Shown here piece by piece: positions 7,704 through 14,201 of a DNA stretch of 17,616 bases; the first letter of the stretch is position 1; every line of letters starts with the position of its first letter. Position numbers and translations under genes: made by a program. The notes below the pieces were generated by a model that did no database searches, was not told where the DNA came from, and was given only the letters and a program-made list of their open reading frames with translations. The stretch covers positions 1 through 17,616 of the forward strand of contig CALMZW010000235.1 of NCBI GenBank assembly GCA_937870605.1, read 5' to 3'. This stretch comes from an uncultured Synergistaceae bacterium. Lineage in GTDB: Bacteria; Synergistota; Synergistia; Synergistales; Aminobacteriaceae.

Positions 7704-9560
7704 ATGCCGGGATTCCGAAGGGTCGGAAGCATCGTTCTCGCGCTTTTGGGGCTTGCGTTGTTGCCGGAACTATCGTACGCGGCGCCCCTGACCGGAAAAG
7801 CACATGCGGAGCAGGCGGAGGAAACGACCATCGAGCGAATGATCCAGGAAGCCCCCGACTTCAGCGCGTTCCCGAAAGCGGACGGCATCGTCTGGCTGAA
7901 GGACCTGCGGTATTCGATGGCTGCCGATGGAAGCATGACCCGGATGTCCCGTTTCGTCATTCTCGGGAAATCCGCGCTCGGCGAGCGATGGAGAACCTGG
8001 ACCTTCACGGTTCCCACCGGCGGGAAAGTCGAGGTTCGCGACGCGAAGATGTATGATCCCGGAACGGGCAGAATGGTCGTTCCCATCATTCCCCGCACCT
8101 ATGAAAGCGGTGGGACGCGGCTTGTGGAAGTTCGTTTTCCGCCTCTCCGGGAGGAACAGATTCTGGTTCTGTCCGTTTCCGAGACGTTCCCGAGGCATTT
8201 CGGCGTGGATGACCTCGTGTGGATCTCAGATGAATTGCCTCAGTGGGAACAGCGGATAACGGTGAATGTCCCGTCCGGGAGCGAACTCGCCATTCTGGGC
8301 GGAGACACCCCGGCCATAGAGGAGACCAGAACGGGGAGGCAGTATCGCTTCAACATCGTCAATACGCCGGCCGTCCCGCGACTCTCGCTTCTCGGCGACA
8401 CCCGGAAATTCATCGCCTTCGGAATGCGCAAGGGGACGGAACCGGTGACCCGGTTGCTGCGCTCCATGGAGACGCGTGTGATCCCGGCGTCCCCTGCGGC
8501 TCTCGGCAAGGCTCGGAACGCAGTCAACAAGGTGAAGGCCGGAGAGTCGGTCCTTTCATTCGTGGCGTCATCTCCGTCCCTCTCCGTCGGAAGGGAAAGC
8601 GGGATCGGGACGAATGTCCGGCCCGAGATTCCCGCGGAAGGTCCGTGGACCGAATGGGAAAAAGTGCTCATTCTTGCGAAGTGGCTTCGCGAAGCCTCCT
8701 GGACGACCCGGGTCTGCTGGCTTTCGGCCGCGCCGCTGAACGATCAGGCTCCGGCCACGGAGGGCCTGGTGCTGCGCCCGGTTCTTGAAGCGTCCTGTTC
8801 GGGGCAGGAGCCGTTCTTTCTCGATCTTTCGCAGGGAATCACAATGGAAACGCCATCCGCCCTCTGGGGAAAAACCGTCTACCAGCTCTCGCCGAAAGGG
8901 CTTGAGGAACGGCGCGTCTCTTCCGGAAGGGCGAGGGAGCACAAGCTCATCTTCCGGTGGGATCTGGAGCTTCTCGGAGACGGAGCGATCTCGGGCGCGC
9001 TCGATGTGACGGCGCGCAACGGGTGGGCGGATATCCTGATCGGAGATCGCCGTGTCGGGCCGGAGGACGGAAACCGCATTCTCGAAGCTCTCGGAGTCTC
9101 GCTGAACGACGTCGAGTCGCATGACATCCGGGGAACGCGGACAGGATTCCGCATCACGGCGAATGTTCGTCCGAAACGGGGCATTTCCGCCGGGCGGGAT
9201 ATGCTGGTGGCGCTTCCGCTCGTCATGCCGGATGTCCTTGTGGACGTCGCGAAGGCGCAGCCTCCATTCGCTGTTCTCTTCCCGTTTGTGGTCGAACAGA
9301 CATTCGAGCTCCGGTATCCCGCAGGCGCGACGCTGCTTCCGATGTCTCCCGCGCCGGCCCGGGCGATGGATAAAGTTCTTTATGACGAAACATTGAGTCT
9401 TCACGAACGCAAACGGTTTATTTCGGGTTCCTGCCGAATCATCGTGAAGGGGGAGTCGTTCGAAGAGTCCGCCTCAAGGGCGTTTGCGGAATCCATGCAG
9501 CGATGGTACGACTTCACGCACCGGACACTTCCCGTGCGCCTGGGACGCACGGGACAATAA
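7704..9560 (+). CDS. Exported DUF3857-like protein with a degenerate transglutaminase-like segment
   Basis: This 618-residue protein has an N-terminal signal peptide: RR near residue 5, hydrophobic core about 9-20, and a likely cleavage after SYA at about residue 26. It should therefore act in the periplasm or on the surface. Residues about 60-230 resemble the beta-rich DUF3857 domain (RYSMAADGSMTRMSRFVIL, then VRDAKMYDPGTGRMV and DDLVWISDELPQWEQRITV). Residues about 313-380 look like a transglutaminase core (EKVLILAKWLREASWTTRV, then PFFLDLSQG), but no cysteine is at the nucleophile site and no histidine is in the middle strand. It is probably non-enzymatic. ATG 7704 is chosen because AGGAGGG (7691-7697) has proper spacing to it and directly abuts the alternative ATG at 7698. 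The function is unknown. Its place between secA and argS may be only co-transcription. The domain assignment is from memory of family patterns. Confidence 0.72.
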   Translation: MPGFRRVGSIVLALLGLALLPELSYAAPLTGKAHAEQAEETTIERMIQEAPDFSAFPKADGIVWLKDLRYSMAADGSMTRMSRFVILGKSALGERWRTWTFTVPTGGKVEVRDAKMYDPGTGRMVVPIIPRTYESGGTRLVEVRFPPLREEQILVLSVSETFPRHFGVDDLVWISDELPQWEQRITVNVPSGSELAILGGDTPAIEETRTGRQYRFNIVNTPAVPRLSLLGDTRKFIAFGMRKGTEPVTRLLRSMETRVIPASPAALGKARNAVNKVKAGESVLSFVASSPSLSVGRESGIGTNVRPEIPAEGPWTEWEKVLILAKWLREASWTTRVCWLSAAPLNDQAPATEGLVLRPVLEASCSGQEPFFLDLSQGITMETPSALWGKTVYQLSPKGLEERRVSSGRAREHKLIFRWDLELLGDGAISGALDVTARNGWADILIGDRRVGPEDGNRILEALGVSLNDVESHDIRGTRTGFRITANVRPKRGISAGRDMLVALPLVMPDVLVDVAKAQPPFAVLFPFVVEQTFELRYPAGATLLPMSPAPARAMDKVLYDETLSLHERKRFISGSCRIIVKGESFEESASRAFAESMQRWYDFTHRTLPVRLGRTGQ

Positions 9561-9573
9561 CGGAGGCTATGGC

Positions 9574-11250
9574 ATGGCGGATATGGCTGACAGTCTGAAG
9601 GAGAGCATCAGGGAGGCGCTCGTTTCCTGCGCTTCCGAAATGGGCGCCGATCCGGCGTCGTTGCCGGACGTTCTTCTGGAACGCCCGAAAAGAGAGGATC
9701 AGGGCGACTGGTCGACGAACGTCGCGATGCAACTCGCGCGTTCCCTGAAGAAGAATCCCCGGGATGTGGCCGCGATGTTGCGGGATCGCATTCCCGACGG
9801 AAAGGGCATCGATCGGATCGAGGTCGCCGGTCCCGGTTTCGTGAACTTTTTTCTGACGCGTTCGTGGATGTCCGACTCGGTCGTCACGGTCCTTCGCGAG
9901 GGGGCGTCCTACGGTCGCTCCGATCTCGGCGCGGGCCGGAGAGTTCAGGTCGAGTTCGTGAGCGCGAACCCCACCGGGCCGCTGCACGTCGGTCATGGCC
10001 GCGGCGCCGCCGTCGGCGACATTGTTGCGCGCATTCTGGAGTTTTCCGGCCATTCCGTCGAACGGGAGTATTACATCAACGACGCAGGACTACAGATGTC
10101 CATCCTCGGACGGTCCACACAGGCCCGATACTTCGAGCTTCTCGGCGCCGCAGCGACGGCGCCCTTTCCGGAGGACGGCTACAAGGGCGCGTACATCTAC
10201 GATCTGGCGAAGGACGTCATAACGGAGAAGGGGGAATCGCTCCTCTCTATGCCCCTCGCCGACTCCCTCCCGTATTTCAGGCAATTCGCCGGAGACAGGA
10301 TCCTCGCGACGATTCAGACGGATCTTTCGGACTTCGGCGTTCGTTTCGACATCTGGTTTTCCGAGAAGAGCCTCTACGTCGCCGACGATGTCCCGAAAAC
10401 CATGGCATTCCTGAAAGAACGCGACTACGCATTCGAGCAGGACGGCGCGCTCTGGTTCAAGACGACCGGCTTCACCGACGAGAAGGACCGCGTGCTGATC
10501 CGTTCCAACGGAGTCCCCACGTATTTCGCCTCCGACATCACGTATCACAAGAACAAGTTCGACCGGGGCTTTTCACGTGTCATCGACATCTGGGGGGCGG
10601 ACCACCACGGATACGTTCCGAGGATGAAGGCGGCGGTCGAAGCCCTTGGCCGGGATCCGGACGATCTGTCCGTCCTGCTGATCCAGTTCGTCAACCTGCT
10701 TCGCGACGGAACGCCCGTCGCGATGTCCACGCGTTCCGGAGAATTCGTCACGCTCCGGGAGGTCCTCGACGAGGTCGGCGTGGATGCGACGCGGTATTTC
10801 TTCGTCATGCGGCGGAGCGACAGCCATCTCGACTTCGATCTGGAACTCGCGAAGCAGCAGTCCAACGAAAACCCCGTCTATTACATCCAGTACGCGCACG
10901 CGCGGATCCGGAGCGTCCTCCGGGAAACCGAAGCGCGCGGCGTCGTTCTTCCGGACGTGGAGAGCCTTCTGGAATACGAATTCGCCTCGGAGGAGGAAAA
11001 ACGCCTGATCGCCTGTCTCGACGAGTTCCCGAAAGAAGTGGAAAAGGCGTCCCGCGAGCTGGCGCCTCATGTGATCGCGTCGTACGCCTATTCGCTGGCG
11101 GGGGCGTTCCACTCCTTCTACAACGCGCATCGCATTCTCGGAGAAGAGGAGGCGACGATGAAGTCGCGGCTGCTGCTTGTCCGTGCGACCGGGATCGTTC
11201 TCGGAAGCGCGCTCGGGCTTCTCGGAATCGCGGCGCCGGAGAGGATGTAA
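9574..11250 (+). CDS. argS: Arginyl-tRNA synthetase
   Basis: ArgS is a class I aminoacyl-tRNA synthetase that charges tRNA-Arg in the cytoplasm. The protein has 558 residues. The N-terminal tRNA-recognition domain contains RPKREDQGDWSTNVAMQLAR (residues 38-57), typical of ArgRS. The nucleotide-binding motif is FVSANPTGPLHVGHGRGAAVGD (128-149), with H138VGH141 as the HIGH box. The second class I motif is AMSTRSGEFVTL (383-394), a variant without the classical KMSKS, as is common in ArgRS. The anticodon-binding domain follows after YYIQYAHARI and ends in the usual PERM. CGGAGG (9561-9566) lies seven bases before ATG 9574. A nearby ATG at 9569 is out of frame. The gene begins 13 bases after the DUF3857-like gene and its stop codon abuts the next start. 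Confidence 0.98.
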   Translation: MADMADSLKESIREALVSCASEMGADPASLPDVLLERPKREDQGDWSTNVAMQLARSLKKNPRDVAAMLRDRIPDGKGIDRIEVAGPGFVNFFLTRSWMSDSVVTVLREGASYGRSDLGAGRRVQVEFVSANPTGPLHVGHGRGAAVGDIVARILEFSGHSVEREYYINDAGLQMSILGRSTQARYFELLGAAATAPFPEDGYKGAYIYDLAKDVITEKGESLLSMPLADSLPYFRQFAGDRILATIQTDLSDFGVRFDIWFSEKSLYVADDVPKTMAFLKERDYAFEQDGALWFKTTGFTDEKDRVLIRSNGVPTYFASDITYHKNKFDRGFSRVIDIWGADHHGYVPRMKAAVEALGRDPDDLSVLLIQFVNLLRDGTPVAMSTRSGEFVTLREVLDEVGVDATRYFFVMRRSDSHLDFDLELAKQQSNENPVYYIQYAHARIRSVLRETEARGVVLPDVESLLEYEFASEEEKRLIACLDEFPKEVEKASRELAPHVIASYAYSLAGAFHSFYNAHRILGEEEATMKSRLLLVRATGIVLGSALGLLGIAAPERM

Positions 11251-11550
11251 GTGCTCCGGCTCCGCTGGATCGTCTTCGCCGCGATCGTCATTCTCTTCGT
11301 CACGATCATGGGCACGGCGTACATCCTCGAGTGGCGTCAGGTCGATCGCCTGTCCTCGACGCTGGACGAACGAATGGAGCTGCTCGTCAAGAAAACCCGC
11401 TCGCTGCAGGATCTTCGGGAGCGAATCTCCTTCTACAGCACGGCGGAGGGAGTCGCGCATCTGGCCCGGGACCAGTACAATCTCGTCATGCCCGGCGAGA
11501 TGATCTACAGGATTGTCGTCACGTCGAAAGACGTATTGCCGAAAAAGTGA
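11251..11550 (+). CDS. FtsB/DivIC-family septum formation protein
   Basis: This 99-residue single-pass membrane protein has a hydrophobic helix at about residues 6-24 and then a predicted coiled coil (QVDRLSSTLDERMELLVKKTRSLQDLRERI, about 31-60). It ends with the family pattern ARDQYNLVMPGEMIYRI. FtsB and DivIC proteins link the FtsQ/DivIB and FtsL partners in the divisome and help activate septal wall synthesis. The size, topology and PGE motif fit, but the sequence alone cannot separate FtsB from DivIC, so I give no symbol. The start is GTG 11251, directly after the argS stop, with GGAGAGGA (11238-11245) five bases upstream. The rpsF promoter overlaps its last codons. Confidence 0.8.
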   Translation: MLRLRWIVFAAIVILFVTIMGTAYILEWRQVDRLSSTLDERMELLVKKTRSLQDLRERISFYSTAEGVAHLARDQYNLVMPGEMIYRIVVTSKDVLPKK

Positions 11551-11564
11551 CGAAAGCGTATAAT
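11536..11564 (+). promoter_or_regulatory. Sigma-70 promoter of rpsF-ssb-rpsR
   Basis: A consensus TATAAT -10 box (11559-11564) lies exactly 17 bases after a TTGCCG -35 box (11536-11541). The -35 box lies within the last codons of the FtsB-like gene. Transcription is expected to start near 11571, which leaves a leader of about 57 bases before rpsF. This is the best-matching promoter I saw in the window. Confidence 0.85.
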
Positions 11565-11575
11565 CCCATTCTGTG

Positions 11576-11616
11576 TTTCCCTGCCTCGTGAACGAGGCCA
11601 TATGTCCATAGGGAGG
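11576..11616 (+). promoter_or_regulatory. Structured rpsF leader, candidate autoregulatory element
   Basis: A perfect 6-bp hairpin, GCCTCG (11583-11588) with CGAGGC (11593-11598) and a TGAA loop, is stacked on an outer stem TCCCT (11578-11582) with AGGGA (11610-11614). Two more G-U pairs are possible. An 11-base one-sided bulge (11599-11609) lies between the arms. The outer stem covers part of the rpsF ribosome-binding site. Bacterial S6:S18 complexes are known to bind structured rpsF leaders, so this may be such a control site, but I do not see the conserved CCG bulge reported for that motif. Confidence 0.45.
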
Positions 11617-11627
11617 AGGTGACAAGC

Positions 11628-11912
11628 GTGCGACCATACGAAATGATGATGATCGTCAACGCTGATCTGGAAGATCCGAAGGAAGAAATAACGAAGGTGG
11701 AAGAGGTCGTGCGAACGCTTGGCGGAGAGATCGCCAAGACTGACGTCTGGGGAAAACGGCGACTCGCGTATCCCATTCGGAAGAAACAGGAAGGGGTATA
11801 TGCGTTGAGCTCGTTTTCCGTGGAGCCCGACCAGATAGTCGAACTCAAACGGCTTCTGAGCCTGCGGCAAAACCTGATGCGGACCATGATCGTCTGCCTG
11901 GACGAGGAGTAA
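11628..11912 (+). CDS. rpsF: Ribosomal protein bS6
   Basis: bS6 is a small-subunit protein that binds 16S rRNA in the platform as a heterodimer with bS18. The 94-residue product begins (V/M)RPYEMMMIVNADL, and the S6 hallmark WGKRRLAYPI is at residues 41-50. It ends in LRQNLMRTMIVCLDEE, as bS6 proteins of this length do. The start is GTG 11628, five bases after a very strong GGAGGAGGTGA site (11612-11622). An in-frame GTG at 11619 lies inside that site and is rejected. The gene is the first of the rpsF-ssb-rpsR operon, and the ssb ribosome-binding site lies in its last codons. Confidence 0.97.
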   Translation: MRPYEMMMIVNADLEDPKEEITKVEEVVRTLGGEIAKTDVWGKRRLAYPIRKKQEGVYALSSFSVEPDQIVELKRLLSLRQNLMRTMIVCLDEE

Positions 11913-11916
11913 GCCG

Positions 11917-12387
11917 ATGGCCAGAGGATTCAACAAGGTCATTCTGATGGGGAACCTGACGAAGGATCCCGAGATCAGATACACCGTCAACAAGCAGGCT
12001 GTGGCGAGCTTTACGGTCGCCATCGGAAGCCAGTGGAAGGGCGGAAACGGCGAGCTTCAGGAACGCACGGACTTTGTGCCGGTCGTTGTCTGGGGCGCTC
12101 AGGCCGAAAACTGCGAAAAATACCTTCGAAAGGGGCGTCCGGTGCTCGTCGAGGGACGGATTCAGGTCCGAAACTATGACGCCAAGGATGGAACGAAACG
12201 CTGGGTGACGGAAGTCGTCGCCTCGAGCGTCGTTTTCCTTGGAGGACGAAAGTCCGAAGAGCAGGGCGGTTCCGAGGGTGGCGAGTTCGGCAGTCTCCGG
12301 GAAAAGGGATTCGGGGGAGACGATTTCCCCATGGATATTTCCCAGGTTGACGCCGGAAACGAAGACGAGGTTGAGATCCCCTTCTAG
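11917..12387 (+). CDS. ssb: Single-stranded DNA-binding protein
   Basis: SSB coats single-stranded DNA in replication, repair and recombination and recruits partners through its C-terminal tip. The protein has 156 residues. The OB fold spans about residues 1-110, with FNKVILMGNLTKDPEIRYT at the start, FTVAIGSQW (32-40), ERTDFVPVVVWG (49-60) and YLRKGRPVLVEGRIQVRNY (69-87). A glycine-rich, acidic linker follows. The tip is DEVEIPF, a slight variant of the usual DDDIPF that keeps the acidic run and the terminal IPF. It starts four bases after the rpsF stop, with GAGGAG upstream, and lies between the genes for the S6 and S18 partners. Confidence 0.97.
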   Translation: MARGFNKVILMGNLTKDPEIRYTVNKQAVASFTVAIGSQWKGGNGELQERTDFVPVVVWGAQAENCEKYLRKGRPVLVEGRIQVRNYDAKDGTKRWVTEVVASSVVFLGGRKSEEQGGSEGGEFGSLREKGFGGDDFPMDISQVDAGNEDEVEIPF

Positions 12388-12409
12388 GGGAGTGAAAGGA
12401 GGACCATAC

Positions 12410-12706
12410 ATGGCCGCATACGGATCCGGCCCTGCAGGCGGCGGAGCCGGTGGCGACAGGCCGCGCGGTGGCGGTGCAGGGGGGCGCAGAGGCGGAAAAC
12501 GGCGCCCGAAGGTCTGTTTTTATTGTGTCGATAAGGTCGAACACGTCGATTACAAGGACGTTGAAAAACTGAGAAAATACATCAGCGATCGCGGCAAGAT
12601 CATGCCCCGACGCGTGTCCGGCAACTGCGCGAAGCATCAGCGGCAGTTGACCACCGCGGTGAAGCGGGCGCGATATATGGCGTTGCTCCCCTACGCCCTG
12701 GACTAG
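12410..12706 (+). CDS. rpsR: Ribosomal protein bS18
   Basis: bS18 is the small-subunit protein that pairs with bS6. The product has 98 residues. The core begins KVCFYCVDKVEHVDYKDVE and ends GNCAKHQRQLTTAVKRARYM. C36, C39, C73 and H76 form a likely zinc site, so this is the zinc-binding (C+) form. The first 34 residues are a glycine/arginine-rich tail with RGG-like repeats, longer than in many bS18 proteins. ATG 12410 is supported by AGGAGG (12397-12402) seven bases upstream. The same frame is open further upstream, but that part overlaps ssb and does not resemble any S18. An intrinsic terminator follows. Confidence 0.97.
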   Translation: MAAYGSGPAGGGAGGDRPRGGGAGGRRGGKRRPKVCFYCVDKVEHVDYKDVEKLRKYISDRGKIMPRRVSGNCAKHQRQLTTAVKRARYMALLPYALD

Positions 12707-12739
12707 GGATTCTGCGCCAATTCGGTACGATCACTGTGC

Positions 12740-12774
12740 GAGGGGGGCGGCGAATCGCTTCTCCCCTCTTTTTT
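12740..12774 (+). terminator. Intrinsic terminator after rpsR
   Basis: An 8-bp stem (12740-12747 with 12761-12768, one G-U pair) continues, after one mismatch, into four more pairs and closes on AAT. It is followed by six T residues (12769-12774). It lies 33 bases after the rpsR stop and only 25 bases before the next gene's start. No good promoter is visible between this hairpin and that gene. Confidence 0.85.
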
Positions 12775-12799
12775 ATTGTTGGTGGAGAGGAGGGAACCC

Positions 12800-13756
12800 G
12801 TGATATCGACGCGTAACATGGTGGAAGCCTCCCTTCTGGCCGGACTTGCGGCTGCGCTCTTTCTCGCCGCTCGCTTTATTCCCGTCGCGGGGATCGCTTT
12901 TTCCTTCCTGTGTCCGGCGCCTCTTGTCATTCTGGGCCTCCGGCACAATATCAAGTCGGCGTTTCTCGGTCTTCTTGCGGCAACGGTCGTCGTCCTCATG
13001 CTTTCCGGTCCGACCGGGGCCGTTTTCTTTTTCCTGGGATTCGGCGTGCTCGGCGTGGGACTTGGCGTGCTTGCGCAGCGATGTTCCCGCGGCGTTGACG
13101 TCATCCTCTACGGCATTCTCGTCTCTCTGGGAAGCAAGATACTCTTGATGTTCGTCGCGAAGGCCCTCACCGGCGTGGACCCGTTCGCTCTGGACCCGAA
13201 GGAGATGACGGAGATCGTCGATCGCGTCTTCGGATTCTACGGAACGGTCGGCGCTTCGGCGGATGCGCTCGCGGATGCGCGTGAACAGATCGCCGCCGCA
13301 CTTCGCCTTCTCCCGACCATTTTCCCCGCCATCCTGATCATGGCGTCCGCCCTCGATTGTTACCTGAGCTACGCGGTCAGCGCGGTTGTCGTACGGCGCA
13401 CGGGAGGCAGCATGCCGTCCCTTCCCGCTTTTTCCGAATGGCGTTTTTCGAAGAGCGTTCTGGGGGCGCTGATCGTTTCACTGTTCCTTCCCTTTTTCGG
13501 GCAGGAGACCATGTGGGGTGTCCTCGCCGGGAGGATAAGCGTCAACCTCAAGATGTGCGTTCACGTCATCTTTCTTCTTCAGGGCGTTTCGCTCCTGTGG
13601 TTTTTTCTTAAGAAATGGAACTGGAAGGCGCCTTTTGCCGCGATTGTTATAATATTGGTCGTATTTATCCCGCTGTTTTCGACTGTAGCGGTCATAGCGG
13701 GCGTGGGGGACATGTGGTTCGATGTGAGAAAAAGGATCGGGAGGTGGAGTGCATGA
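12800..13756 (+). CDS. YybS-like (DUF2232) polytopic membrane protein
   Basis: This 318-residue, highly hydrophobic membrane protein has about eight likely transmembrane segments. It begins with VEASLLAGLAAALFLAARFIPVAG and includes PLVILGLRHNIKSAFLGLLAA, which resembles the substrate-binding-like start of DUF2232 proteins. The amphipathic segment around residues 117-180 is soluble or peripheral. Its position directly before rplI and dnaB matches yybS in Bacillus subtilis, which supports the family call. The molecular function is not known. The start is GTG 12800 with GGAGAGGAGGG (12784-12794) upstream; an in-frame TTG at 12776 precedes that site. The stop overlaps the rplI start by four bases (ATGA). 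Confidence 0.8.
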   Translation: MISTRNMVEASLLAGLAAALFLAARFIPVAGIAFSFLCPAPLVILGLRHNIKSAFLGLLAATVVVLMLSGPTGAVFFFLGFGVLGVGLGVLAQRCSRGVDVILYGILVSLGSKILLMFVAKALTGVDPFALDPKEMTEIVDRVFGFYGTVGASADALADAREQIAAALRLLPTIFPAILIMASALDCYLSYAVSAVVVRRTGGSMPSLPAFSEWRFSKSVLGALIVSLFLPFFGQETMWGVLAGRISVNLKMCVHVIFLLQGVSLLWFFLKKWNWKAPFAAIVIILVVFIPLFSTVAVIAGVGDMWFDVRKRIGRWSA

Positions 13757-14199
13757 AGGTCATCCTGCTGAAAGATGTCCCGAAACTGGGAAAACGAGGG
13801 GATCTCATGGAAGCGTCCGAAGGATACGCCCGGAATTTTCTGATTCCCAAAGAGCTTGCGGAAGAGGCGACTCCCTCGAAACTGAACGAATGGAAGGCGC
13901 GCCACGAATCGCGGCAGAATCGCGAGGAGAAGAACCGGGCGCTCGCCGAAGAGCAGCGGCGGAACCTGCAGGGGCGGAAGGTCGTGCTCACCGTGAGCGC
14001 CGGAGAGAAGGGCAAGCTCTTCGGGAGCGTCACCGTCGCCGATATCGCGGACGGCATAGAGGCGCAGCTCGGGATCCGAATCGACAAGAAGGACGTCCGC
14101 CTTGAGGAAACCGTGCGGCATACGGGCGCTTACCCGGTGGTCCTTCGCCTGTTCCCCGGCATCGAAGCGCAGATGACCCTTCAGGTCGACGGGGCGTAA
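13753..14199 (+). CDS. rplI: Ribosomal protein bL9
   Basis: bL9 is a large-subunit protein that binds near the L1 stalk and helps maintain reading frame. The product has 148 residues, normal for the family. The N-terminal domain is MKVILLKDVPKLGKRGDLMEASEGYARNFLIP, which contains the S-x-GYARNFLIPK pattern (residues 23-33). A long charged helix follows (about 40-75), then the C-terminal rRNA-binding domain with GKLFGSVTVADIADGI. The ATG overlaps the stop of the YybS-like gene, and GGAGGTGGAG (13740-13749) supplies the ribosome-binding site. The gene is followed by dnaB after two bases. Confidence 0.97.
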   Translation: MKVILLKDVPKLGKRGDLMEASEGYARNFLIPKELAEEATPSKLNEWKARHESRQNREEKNRALAEEQRRNLQGRKVVLTVSAGEKGKLFGSVTVADIADGIEAQLGIRIDKKDVRLEETVRHTGAYPVVLRLFPGIEAQMTLQVDGA

Positions 14200-14201
14200 C
14201 G

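Noticed and set aside
10570..10585. A possible parS site around TTTTCACGTGTCAT
   Set aside because: Only the central TTTCACGTG half matches the parS consensus; the other arm does not, and the site lies inside the argS coding sequence.
9864..11591. A 575-codon open frame on the plus strand over argS
   Set aside because: It is extremely arginine-rich, lies out of frame with a complete ArgRS gene and lacks any domain pattern. It is a product of GC-rich third positions.
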